64,000 nucleotides of DNA from positions 1-64,000 of the forward strand of contig JAUCBJ010003953.1 of NCBI GenBank assembly GCA_032718475.1, in the 5' to 3' direction. The stretch comes from Nemertoderma westbladi. Taxonomy: Eukaryota; Xenacoelomorpha; Nemertodermatida; Nemertodermatidae. Positions 12,613 through 21,930 of the stretch are shown piece by piece; within the stretch, counting starts at the first letter, position 1; every line of letters begins with the position of its first letter. The notes below the pieces were generated by a model that saw only the letters and a program-made list of their open reading frames with translations, made no database searches and was not told the DNA's origin. Both the position numbers and the translations under genes were made by a program.

Positions 12613-13080
12613 ATTTGCAATTTTTTCGTTGGAATTTCTGTAAAGCGGCTTTTAGTAACGCAATGCGTCAAAACCGTACATTATAATAACAAACAATCAC
12701 TGAATTGTTTGGTTATCAAGATTAACCGAAATGAGTGCTATGGCAGAACTGATCGCTGCGCTCAACAAATAATATTAATCGGCTTTCATGTGACCTCGTG
12801 GGATTAATTGATGTGTCGCGCACTCACTGTCTGGTTGTCTGTTATTCGTAATAAATTATGGCAGTAATACTCCATTATTACAATCAATCAAAGTTCCATA
12901 TATTCCATTAGTCACTCCCACCTACGCAGAGGTTGAGAAAAAATTAGCAAACATTTATCTGAATATGGCGATGATCGGCGAACACCCGGTATAACCGCGA
13001 TAGTTTCACCTCCCAACCACTTAGTGGGTGAGTCGGAATTTTTATTTTTGTTTTCATTCTTTAACTACAAGCGTTTAGAA
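12613..13080. other. intergenic, no feature seen
   Basis: No supported gene. An 80-codon frame at 12565-12807 overlaps the tRNA-like repeat and has no recognisable domain. Confidence 0.4.
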
Positions 13081-13294
13081 AGGATGGTATGCTTGAGCAT
13101 GTGGATGACTTCTGTTACCTGGGATCATGGATCTGGAATTCACGACCTGCTAATACGTAAGGGAAAGAAAGGCATGGGCAGCGAATGCGCTACCCAGTGG
13201 GCAGCCCATGACTTTCTTGAGACGCATCTTAAAGGACACTGGCCTTGAAGATGCGGATGATCTATCAAATGTCATGGGTGAGAGGGAGTTGTGA
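13081..13294 (+). pseudogene. remnant of a non-LTR retrotransposon (LINE) C-terminal region
   Basis: From 13095 the translation reads EHVDDFCYLGSWI, matching the VDxFxYLGSxI segment found after the catalytic core of LINE reverse transcriptases. From 13223, in a different frame, it reads RILKDTGLEDADDLSN and then VMGERE, like the C-terminal tail of such proteins (KDTGL, ED.., RE/RD). The frame change between the two and the stops at about 13155 and 13292 show decay. Only the 3' end is present, consistent with 5' truncation. The clade cannot be set from so little. Confidence 0.65.
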
Positions 13295-13399
13295 CAGCGC
13301 AATTTTGCCGACAAGCCGGCAAAGCATTCTTAATATATATGTAATATATTTATATATAATGCAGCTGCAATGTAGCATGCCGATCCTAGCAGTAGCAGT

Positions 13400-14045
13400 A
13401 GTTTAGAAAAAGTGTTACCGTCGATATTGCACCAGTTACACCGCAGTTATTCTTCAACCTTATAGTGATTTGTAGATACTATTGGAAAGCTGGCTATCCA
13501 AGGATTCCAATTATGTAAAAATATTTGAATTTGATTGGGAAATAGCAGAGATATGGGCATTCGAATGTTGCATGTATTTGCATCCCCTACAGGCCATTTA
13601 TTCTATTTAATAAAATACATCAACAAAATCTAGAACTTTACTCGTATTAATCCATTATCTGGAATTTATATTTATTGATGGCCCGAAGTATATCTAACTG
13701 GTACGAGTCATGCACATAATATCCTGTGTTCGGTCAATTGTGCGATTTTTATTATTATTTATTTATTTATTCCATTTATTTATTTGATACAAGAACATGG
13801 ATCGAGAATTACAATATAAAGTTAGTTAAAACAATTAGTATTTAATTAAAAATTAAATAGAATAAATGGCCTGCAGCGGAAGAAAATACATGACATGCAA
13901 CATTCGAATGCTCAGATCTCACATATTTAAACCAAATTCAAAACAGCCAGCTTTCCACTAGTACCAACAAATCACTACGGTTAATGAATAACTGCGGTGT
14001 AACTGGTGCAATAACCCTGGAGACACTTTTTTCTAACGCTTGTAC
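13400..14045. mobile_element. foldback element with about 190 bp inverted arms
   Basis: The left arm (about 13405-13612) and right arm (about 13858-14042) pair in inverse orientation. Shared words include GCACCAGTTACACCGCAGTT, GTGATTTGT, GGAAAGCTGGCT, GCATTCGAATGTTGCATG and GGCCATTTATTCTATTT. The interior (13613-13857) holds an ATTT/ATTA simple repeat near 13750-13785. There is no coding frame, so it would be non-autonomous. Confidence 0.75.
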
Positions 14046-14567
14046 CTAAAGAATGAAAGCGAAAATAACAATTCTTGCTCACCAATGGAGGAGGGAAGAG
14101 AACATAAAACTATCTCTGTTTCAAACTTTTAATCTAATTAAGATTTTTTTTGGGGGGGGGGGGGGGGGGGGTGGGGTTCCACGTGTTAAGTGTCACACGT
14201 TCATCGATAACTTTTAACGTAAAAATGCAACACATATTATTATTATTATTGTATTGTAAGACGTGTACCGGTACTTCTCAAGAACAGATTTACAATTTAT
14301 GTAAGTCTGCAATTAATGTAATTGGATTAATTGGACAGTGTGCCCAATTACAAATCAATTAATATTTTGATACGTTACAGAAAATGGCTTTATAAAGAAA
14401 TAAAAACATATCTATATAGTAACAAGATACTGGATGCAGTGCCATAATACGAGTCTGATGGAATATATTCAACGCGCATCGAACATAATTATAGAAACTT
14501 GACAATTTGTAGTCTAATTATACCACTTAACATATTATCTCCCTCTAATATCCCACGTTTTCAGCTG
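14046..14567. other. intergenic with a long G run
   Basis: A run of G (14153-14171, then TGGGG) follows a T run. An ATT microsatellite is at about 14236-14250. This stretch is the 3' side of the minus-strand PLRG1 gene; I do not see a standard AATAAA on the minus strand close to its stop. Confidence 0.5.
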
Positions 14568-15956
14568 TCAGTATCTCTTTCCTTTCATTATCTGCGGTTT
14601 CCAGTTTAGTGGATGACTTTCTTCGGTAGCCGAATCGTCTTCCTTATAAATCTTTATAGTTTTATCGGCCTCGGTGGTGAGCAATCGGGAGCCGCTCATA
14701 TCGAAAGTCATCGCGAATATCCCGTTCTCGGAGTCCAAGGAACCGGGTTGCGGGGCTGTCTGCAGTCTCTGGAAGCAGTACCCCGACCGCCAGTCCCAAA
14801 GGTGCATGGATCCGTTGTCGGCCGCGGAAACAAGAACCCCGTCCTCATTCACGCACAGCGCGTTCACTATCGCGTTGTGTCCGGAAAGATTCTGCATAAA
14901 ATCTCCGCCCGGGAACTTCCACTGTTTTATGTTGTCGGGTCCGGCCGACGCGAAAGTGAACTGTACGGGATGCATCGCCAACGCGCGGACGCTCTTCTTG
15001 TGATTAGTGAGTGTAGACAGCGTCCTTCCGGCGACTAAGTCCCACAGTCGTACCGTGGTGTCGTGGCTCCCGCTGACCACCTGCGGGTCCACCGCCTGGG
15101 TCCGCACGCTAGACACCGTGTTTGTGTGTCCCGTGAGTGTGTGGACGCACGACTTAGTGCGGATGTCCCAGATGCGGACCGTGGAGTCCCTCCCGCATGT
15201 AGCAAGCACGTCCACGCTAGGGTGCAACGACATATCGTAACAAGCGCTTAAATGTCCGTGGTAATGGCGGACCACTTTGTTCTGCTCCAAGTCCCAACAT
15301 TTAACCTGTTTATCCTCCCCGCAGGAGAACAGATATGGGTGTCTAGGGGACACGGCTAGTCCCCGCACAGAGCTTACGTGTCCCGTGAGGGACAGCTTTA
15401 GTTTGGCTGTCGCGAGGTCCCAAATCTTTATGGTTCTATCGGCGGAACCGGTAACGAACCACTGGTTCCCCGGTTCTACCGCGACGCAACGCACCCAGCC
15501 TCCGTGGCCGGAGACAACCCGGTAGAGACGCCAAGGGGGGTGCCACACCGGGCGCGGGGCGGTGGGCGCTCGGGCTGCTCGACTTGCTAGCTGCTGGGCC
15601 TGGAGAGCCGGGGACGGTACAGCGGCAGCCAGTCCCGAGGGCGGTGCGGTGGTGATTGCCGCGGTCTGTGTCGCAGGGAGGAGTGCCTTGGGTTGCTGCA
15701 GTCCGGCTATAGCGAGCTGTTTACTGGGGCCCAGGCCCAGCTCTTTCGCGAGCGGTTTACCAGCCGACTGAGCGAGGCTGGAGGCGTTGTTTAGCAAGGG
15801 TCCGTATTGGTCCTTGGCTTTAACGCTGAGGCGAATTTGATTAGCGTTTGCGTCGTTGGTAGGCAGACCTGACTGTTCCGATAGAAACATATCGTAGGAA
15901 CGTTTTAGGGAACGGAAGACCAAGGTGTGAACCGAATGTTTCTGGATATCTTCCAT
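14568..15956 (-). CDS. PLRG1: pleiotropic regulator 1 (PRP46-type spliceosomal WD40 protein)
   Basis: A 462-residue intronless frame. PLRG1/Prp46 is a core member of the Prp19-associated (NTC) complex of the spliceosome in the nucleus. Residues 1-24 carry the family N-terminus ([20 protein letters not shown]). Residues about 60-135 are an Ala/Pro/Gln-rich, poorly conserved linker. [10 protein letters not shown] (about 138-147) precedes seven WD40 blades (about 149-440). Their GH...WD landmarks include IKIWD, VKCWD, VRIWD, VRLWD, IKQWK and MHLWD, with a last IKIYKEDD blade. The tail ends in KGKRY. It is somewhat shorter than vertebrate homologues (about 510 residues), all of it in the linker. 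The chosen ATG gives the conserved N-terminus directly. The third codon position is GC-rich compared with the surrounding DNA. The intronless state is odd, because this gene is usually split in animals; a retrocopy or general intron loss could explain it. Confidence 0.95.
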   Translation of the reverse strand: MEDIQKHSVHTLVFRSLKRSYDMFLSEQSGLPTNDANANQIRLSVKAKDQYGPLLNNASSLAQSAGKPLAKELGLGPSKQLAIAGLQQPKALLPATQTAAITTAPPSGLAAAVPSPALQAQQLASRAARAPTAPRPVWHPPWRLYRVVSGHGGWVRCVAVEPGNQWFVTGSADRTIKIWDLATAKLKLSLTGHVSSVRGLAVSPRHPYLFSCGEDKQVKCWDLEQNKVVRHYHGHLSACYDMSLHPSVDVLATCGRDSTVRIWDIRTKSCVHTLTGHTNTVSSVRTQAVDPQVVSGSHDTTVRLWDLVAGRTLSTLTNHKKSVRALAMHPVQFTFASAGPDNIKQWKFPGGDFMQNLSGHNAIVNALCVNEDGVLVSAADNGSMHLWDWRSGYCFQRLQTAPQPGSLDSENGIFAMTFDMSGSRLLTTEADKTIKIYKEDDSATEESHPLNWKPQIMKGKRY

Positions 15957-16341
15957 TATATTAGTTTAACAACAATGATGTTGAACTTGAATGCTTGAAG
16001 TGACGGCAACGCGACACCAATTTACCAGTTTACAGTACCCTGGTACCGGTATTCAGGTACCGGTATTGCAGGCAGGCAGGAGTCCCAAGAAAATAATCTA
16101 GGTAGACTGAAGATGGTTACCCGGTATGGTTATACAGAATACCAGAATACAGGAATATAAACTAAAATAATTAGGCTACCGGTATTAGTCATATATTACC
16201 GGTAACACTATACAGCTATATGCTGTACCGGTAATATTAATAATAATAATATAATTAATTTAATAAAAATTTTTGCTGAATTTCGTTGTCAGTAAAGAAG
16301 GCCTAATAGTTTGATATTCACTGCAGCACTGCCTCAGTGCC
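15957..16341. other. UBL5-PLRG1 intergenic spacer
   Basis: 378-385 bp between the UBL5 stop and the PLRG1 start on the minus strand. It is rich in TACCGGTA words (six between about 16040 and 16230). A minus-strand ATTAAA (plus-strand TTTAAT near 16260) could serve as a UBL5 poly(A) signal. It must hold either the PLRG1 promoter or, if the genes are co-transcribed, an inter-cistronic region. Confidence 0.5.
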
Positions 16342-16563
16342 TCATTGATAATACAACTCAAGATTCATTCCATCGTGTATCTCGTAGTCTCCCAGAGTTA
16401 TATGATCTTTGAATATTGTGTACCACTTCTTTAGAACGATCTTCTCTGATCGCGTTCCGGTCTGCGCGGCAACCAGCTTCTTGAGATCGCCGATTGTATC
16501 GTCTGGGTTACATTTCACTCGGACTTTCTTACCGAGTCTATCATTACAGGTAATTTCAATCAT
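16342..16563 (-). CDS. UBL5: ubiquitin-like protein 5 (Hub1)
   Basis: A 73-residue intronless frame, exactly the usual family length. It starts [20 protein letters not shown] and ends in LELYYQ, the non-conjugable C-terminus that distinguishes UBL5/Hub1 from ubiquitin (no Gly-Gly). The second Asp of the DDTIGDLKK segment (residue 22), the residue Hub1 uses to bind HIND motifs in splicing factors, is kept. [23 protein letters not shown] is the most conserved block. UBL5 binds tri-snRNP proteins non-covalently and tunes 5' splice-site use in the nucleus; a role in the mitochondrial stress response is also known in some animals. It lies upstream of, and on the same strand as, another spliceosome gene, PLRG1. 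Confidence 0.96.
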   Translation of the reverse strand: MIEITCNDRLGKKVRVKCNPDDTIGDLKKLVAAQTGTRSEKIVLKKWYTIFKDHITLGDYEIHDGMNLELYYQ

Positions 16564-16975
16564 TTTACTGTTTTGTTATTAATTTATCTACTGACAGACT
16601 GAATACAGGTATTAGCAATACTGTAATAGGCAGATAGGCCTATCAATGAATGCCTAGCCTATCAAATAGACAGTACCGGTACCGGAGTACCGTCTGACCG
16701 TGCGTATGTCAGTACGTACTGCCGTAGTACTGTAGTACTGCATACTGTAGTAGGCCTATACGTTTGTACGTGTACCGGTACGGTTAGTACGGTGGTATAT
16801 CAATCATCTGATCATGGACATCTGCAGATCGAGATCTGACATCGTACCACTGGTACCTGTAGGCGGTACGTACCAGTACTAAAAGGTAGAACGATCTATA
16901 ACGGGCTATAATGATCTATAACGGGCTATAACAAACTTTAAGTACGGTACCTATAACGAGCTATAATCTGAAAAT
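16564..16975 (-). promoter_or_regulatory. region upstream of UBL5, GTAC-rich, with short repeats
   Basis: This is the 5' side of UBL5. From about 16670 to 16870 it is packed with GTAC, TACCGGTA and CAGTACT words. From 16892 to 16971 a roughly 20 bp unit (GATCTATAACGGGCTATAA) is repeated two to three times with decay. A promoter is expected here by position only; I cannot identify a specific element. Confidence 0.35.
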
Positions 16976-18410
16976 TACAATAAAAAAACATATTTTAGGA
17001 TGGATTTATTTTCCTAGTCCGTAATTTAATTACGCAATTTGGTTTTTTAGTCCATAATGCTTTTCCAGTATCAAGGTTAACATTTTCAAAAAATTTCCTT
17101 AGAGTTGACCTCTGAATATTAGACTGTTAAGTAGGTAGCCTACTCCTACTGCTGCACTGTATTAATGTTAAAATTTCCGAAAAATGTCCTTGTGTTAGCG
17201 CTTTTAGTAAATTACATATGTTCTTCCAATCTCAATTTCATATATTTTGACTTGTTTGATATTTATCATATTATATCATATTATTATACACCTGTCAACA
17301 AGGACCGCTCACTGTATCGATCACTTCCATTTCCCTTCCTTCTCATGTATTGATTGGCTCTATAACTTATTTGGTTCGATACGGTATTTGATTATATATT
17401 GTATTTGACTGAGATACTATACCGGGAGGGTGTGACAACAAAGTATAACAAGTAAATGACTGACTAATTAATTCTGTAAGGACTAACGTAATTAATTTAT
17501 GACAACTCTCAATCGTGATACAAGAATATCAATTAATAATGATATTAGGGCAAATATAATTAACTTAACAATTATACTTAAGACATAAAGACATGTAATA
17601 AACACCACTTTTCAGTAATCTGACGGTGTTTTATTGCATGAGCCTGAGAAGTAAATTCATCAGCAGGACACAGATTACAAGTGGTTGAATAGGCTAACCA
17701 ACGAATATTTTATACTAGGTAGAGTTAATAGAATAATTTGGACCAATGATAGATCACGCACTCCATTGAAGTTTACAGGTTATACGGATCAGTTCGAATA
17801 TAGGTATAATAGCACTAGATGGCGTAAGAACCTTTACTAGATAATAATTTGTAAGAAATAATCAATATGACACCGTAACTGGTCCTTTATCAATAAATAT
17901 ACAGTATTTTGGGTAAATTGGTGAAATAAGTAATTTTAAAGGCAGGATTTATAACTGCAGCAACACCTTGGTCCGCTACCCTCGCATTTTAATGTTAAAA
18001 TACTGTAGCGTATTGCAGTCAGGCAGTATTTTATTATAAAATGATAACTGATTAATTACAATTATTGCAAAATTTCATGTCCAATGGCTGGCGCGCACTG
18101 AATGTCATGGTTGGCGCGCTTTTCGTTTAACCAGAACCGGTGTGGCGCGCCTTTTGTCAGTATTCCATATAGGACATACGTACGGATAATTCTCCATACG
18201 AATCCATTACATGTGTACATACTCAGATACTGCAAACTCGTACTGTCGTATATCCCTCCTGCCTTTGGATTACTAGGCCCTTTTCTGCTTTTTCACCCCC
18301 CCCCCCCCCCCCCCCCCCCTAGTGCCTAGTAATCCTGTAATCCGTGGGAAACAAGTAGGCCTACGCCTACATACGGATACGGCAAATGCATACCGGTGTA
18401 ACAGGAAAAT
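16976..18410. other. AT-rich intergenic stretch
   Basis: No gene is supported. A C run at 18295-18319 and three GGCGCGC words (18090-18150) are the only standout features. Small frames of 62-75 codons have no recognisable domain. Confidence 0.45.
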
Positions 18411-19350
18411 ATGCCCCCCCCCCCCCCCCCGGGAAATGTGCCCGGGGGGGCATATTTTCCTAGGAAAAAATGCCCCCCCCGGGCAAATTTCCCTAGGAAA
18501 AAATGCCCCCCCTTAGGAAATTATGCCCCCCCCCCTGAATTATACAATAAATAAAACTTAGCCTATTACTACTAAAACTTACAAAAATTATACAAAACAA
18601 TAAACAGTCACTTTACCAAATGAAGGAAAGGAGCAGGTTACAAAGGCAGGCCTTTCTAACCAAAACAATAAACGATCATTTAACTAATTGAGGGAAAGGA
18701 GCAGGTTACACAGGCGGGATTTTCTAACCAAAACAATAAACAGTCACTTTAGCAAATCAGGGAAAGGAGCAGGTTACAGAGACGGGATTTTCTAACCAAA
18801 ACAATAAACGATAACATTACCAATTGAGAGAAAGGAGCAGGTTACAGAGGCGGGATTTTCTAACCAAAACAATAAACAATCACTTTACCAAATCAGGGAA
18901 AGGAGCAGGTTACAGACTTAAAAAAGCTTGGAGCTGCTCGGCGCCCACACAACACCACACACTCACACTGCTGTTATACCAGTACTTACTACAGCTGTAC
19001 AGTAGCCTACTGACTTAGATACTTCAGTATGCTGTTCTACATCCCTTACTGCCTTACCTGCTTACCTACCGGCAGACCGGTACCGTACTATTCTTCCGAC
19101 TATTACAAGTTCTGCAGTTGGTAGATTAAAAGTGGCTACCAGCAGACCGCAGGACCGGTATCGTACCAGTTTTCAGACTTTTGAGGGGGGCTAATTTTCC
19201 TGAGGGGAGGCATTATTTCCTAAGGAGAAAATCCCCCCCCCCCCCCCCCCGGGCTAAATTTCCTAGGAAAAATTGCCCGGGGGGACATAATATCCTAGGA
19301 AATAATGCCCCGGGCAGCCGGGGGGCATATTCTAGGGGGGGCTGATTTCC
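18411..19350. mobile_element. C/G-tract-armed foldback element with a core tandem array (core family copy a)
   Basis: The left arm (18411-18534) repeats TTTCCTAGGAAAA and ATGCCCCCC modules. The right arm (about 19190-19350) carries the same modules in inverse orientation (GGGGGGCATA, TTTCCTAGGAAA, AATGCCCC). Between them a core of about 68 bp is repeated five times (18598-18916), followed by about 270 bp of single-copy DNA. The core holds GGAAAGGAGCAGGTTAC and CTAACCAAAACAATAAAC, which recur in six other places in this window. Confidence 0.65.
18598..18916 (+). repeat. tandem repeat, about 68 bp unit, 5 copies
   Basis: GAGCAGGTTAC occurs at about 18631, 18699, 18766, 18835 and 18903, with spacings of 67-69 bp. 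Each unit also contains TTTCTAACCAAAACAATAAA and a variable CACTTTACCAAAT segment. Confidence 0.9.
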
Positions 19351-19492
19351 TTGTGACACTGGCACTGTGACTGTACTGACTGATCACTGATACGGTGAAA
19401 AGTTATACCATAATTGCAAATTGGTAGGCCTAATGCTGTAATGTGTGTGTTGTGTAGGGCTGTAGGGTAGGCCTAAATAAGTTTAATAATAA

Positions 19493-20452
19493 ATGGATAA
19501 TCCAGTTAAATACGCGGGAACCCCATTTAAATCCCTTGACACTTTCGCGTCAATGTGGGAAGAATTTGCTACTCATGTGACTCCGACACCACCCCCGAGA
19601 CTGCGGGAGTCCCGGGATACGGATACTCTCATCGTCACCCCGGGTAAAACAGGCACGACGTGGGTCCAACAGATGGTCCACCAGCTGAGAACCGGCGGGG
19701 ACGACGAGTTCGATGAGATCGATTCGGTAGTCCCGTATCTGCCGCCTCAATGGATCGACTATGATATTAATATAAATGTCGAACAGAAATGGTTTCCGAG
19801 GTGTTTTAAGAACCACGATACGTACGAATGGGTACCTAAAGGATGCCGATATATCTATATAATACGTGACCCGGTAGACACTATGTATTCAATGTATCGC
19901 TTCCTTGCACCCATGTTGGGAATAGAAACAGGGAATTTCAACCAGGATTTTGAAAACTTTATCGATTCTGCTCTTATCCGCTACAAAGATGCCGCTTTTC
20001 TCGATTATTGGGGAAACTTGGCTTCGTGGATTCCGCATTATTCCGATCCCAATCTACTCTGGTTACATTACGAGGATTTGCATGAAGATATTGGATTTTG
20101 TCTCGAAAAGGTTTCCAGGTTTATTGGTATTCCTTTCACTCGGGAATTAAAAGATTTAGTTCTGCACAGATCGTCTTTCAATTATATGAGTTCCAATATT
20201 GATAAGTTTGACGACCGCCCGTCCCAGACGCTCTTCCATCTCGCTGTCCTCAAACACAAACCCGAAGAATTGGATCGATTTTTAACACCCAAAGTTCGCC
20301 TTGATGGTGGCGGCATTGGCCAGGGGAAGTCGAATATTTCTCAGAAAATCGTCGATAAAATAGACGAGGCTTGGCGGAAATTTGTTTCACCGACTTCGGG
20401 GTTTAATAACTACAAAGAAATGAGAGAAAAGTTATCTATTTTAAAACCCTAA
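19493..20452 (+). CDS. cytosolic-type sulfotransferase
   Basis: A 319-residue intronless frame; typical family members are about 290-320 residues. These enzymes move a sulfonate group from PAPS to an acceptor hydroxyl or amine. The 5'-phosphosulfate loop is TPGKTGTTWVQQMV (residues 49-62). The candidate catalytic base is His108 (RCFKNHDTY). The 3'-phosphate site is YIYIIRDPVDTMYSMYRF (Arg125, Ser133). A GxxGxxK motif lies near the end (Gly273, Gly276, Lys279). All PAPS-binding landmarks are intact, so the enzyme should be active; the acceptor substrate cannot be read from sequence. There is no signal peptide or membrane anchor, which argues for a cytosolic SULT and against a Golgi enzyme. The frame starts at an AAATGG context. 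It is the first plus-strand gene after the UBL5/PLRG1 pair and has no linked partner. Confidence 0.92.
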   Translation: MDNPVKYAGTPFKSLDTFASMWEEFATHVTPTPPPRLRESRDTDTLIVTPGKTGTTWVQQMVHQLRTGGDDEFDEIDSVVPYLPPQWIDYDININVEQKWFPRCFKNHDTYEWVPKGCRYIYIIRDPVDTMYSMYRFLAPMLGIETGNFNQDFENFIDSALIRYKDAAFLDYWGNLASWIPHYSDPNLLWLHYEDLHEDIGFCLEKVSRFIGIPFTRELKDLVLHRSSFNYMSSNIDKFDDRPSQTLFHLAVLKHKPEELDRFLTPKVRLDGGGIGQGKSNISQKIVDKIDEAWRKFVSPTSGFNNYKEMREKLSILKP

Positions 20453-20457
20453 ATAAA
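20452..20457 (+). terminator. AATAAA poly(A) signal overlapping the sulfotransferase stop
   Basis: The stop codon TAA (20450-20452) shares its last base with AATAAA. If used, the 3' UTR would be only about 15-30 nt. I see no other AATAAA within the next 100 bases. Confidence 0.5.
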
Positions 20458-21930
20458 ATCTAGCCTCATATTTTCTCCGTCAAAATATTTCTCGCTTGCC
20501 ACAAGTAATCATGAGCACGATCACTAAATTTAGGTAAAATGTAGTGCGAAGTTAAATTACTGGTGAAAACGAAATACAGTAAGACCTCTGTTTGTAATCA
20601 ATATTCAAAATTATTGGTACGTTGTGTTTTGCGATAGGAATGTTTGGCTGTATTTTAAAACTCGTAAAATTACACTGCAAGGCGTTTTCAATGAAACTTT
20701 TATTAAAAAGAAACTATCTTTATTGTAAAAATGCACAAAGTAGGCCTATAGCATTCAATTTGACTAGTGACTACGCTTGACATTGTGTGCATAATAACAT
20801 TGTGTTATTATGCAGTAGCCGCGCAATGAAGCAAAGTGGTGTTTGACTTTAAGCTGTACCGGCATCGGACCTAACTCATTTGCTGTGCCAGGGCTACTCT
20901 AGTGGATTCTCAACCTCCGTAAAAGCAGTTGTTAATAACCTTACCCGCACCCGCCGTATAAAGTCACCCGCTGTATAAAGTTATATATTATGCACATCCT
21001 CTACGGTACCGGTACCGGTACTGTCTTACAGTACTGCTATTATAGAACCTGTGGTAGTTGGAACGATACCCGATGGGTAAAGTACCTATACCCATGTGTT
21101 TAACTGGGAAAATGACAAATTTACTTCTGGACTCCGACTACAAAATTCAGTAATATTTTGTAGCCGCCATGCATACAGTAACATACAGTATATTGGATTA
21201 ACTTAATATTTGGTCATATATTTAATATTTGTAGAATTTTATTGTAAAATAATTCAGCCAGTTTACCCGCTGAAGTTTTAATCTATTTAATTAGTGTGTT
21301 GTACTTGTGTGTTTGGTCATAGAAAATCATGCATCTGCTATTAATTTATTAAAATATAGCCGCGGGATTTTTAGTATGTAATTAATATTATTATTCAATT
21401 ATGTTGTATTTTTATAATTATTACTTGCATTATGTTTTTTATGCAATGTAATGGTTTAGTATTGTTAACATTTTAATTGTCACTTAATATTATATAAAAT
21501 CAAACAAATAAATAAGTAAATAGAATATTATTTAATAATTTATTTTTATTTACTATGAACAATTTTCCGATTTAGTCAGTTATTAAGGCACAGTTTTACT
21601 AATTATAATTTGGACTGGGAGTCGCATAATAAAATTAAAATTGGGTTAATGACAGGATCAGATAAATAGTTGTTGAGAATCTTCGTCCACCTCACTGACG
21701 ATCCCCAATAAGAGTTAAACGCGATAAACTTTATTACAATTTATTTACAACAATTTACTGTATTTGTATGTGTCAATTTCTTATATATGTTTAGTTGTTT
21801 GTTGGATTAAATAAAATTTCCTAAATAAATTTAAGCTTTGCTTGATTTAAATTTGCTTCTTTACATTATGTTAGTAGGTGAAGAAACTATACTCTACTAG
21901 GGTTTCAGACATTATATTGGTTGGTTAATC
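20458..21930. other. intergenic between sulfotransferase and PTCD1-like
   Basis: AT-rich. GTACCGGTACCGGTACTG is at about 21005. No gene, RNA or structured repeat is visible. The last few hundred bases should contain the PTCD1-like promoter, which I cannot pinpoint. Confidence 0.4.

Noticed and set aside
14613-15771. Plus-strand frames opposite PLRG1 (up to 141 codons)
   Set aside because: They are shadows of the GC-rich PLRG1 coding strand with no domain of their own.
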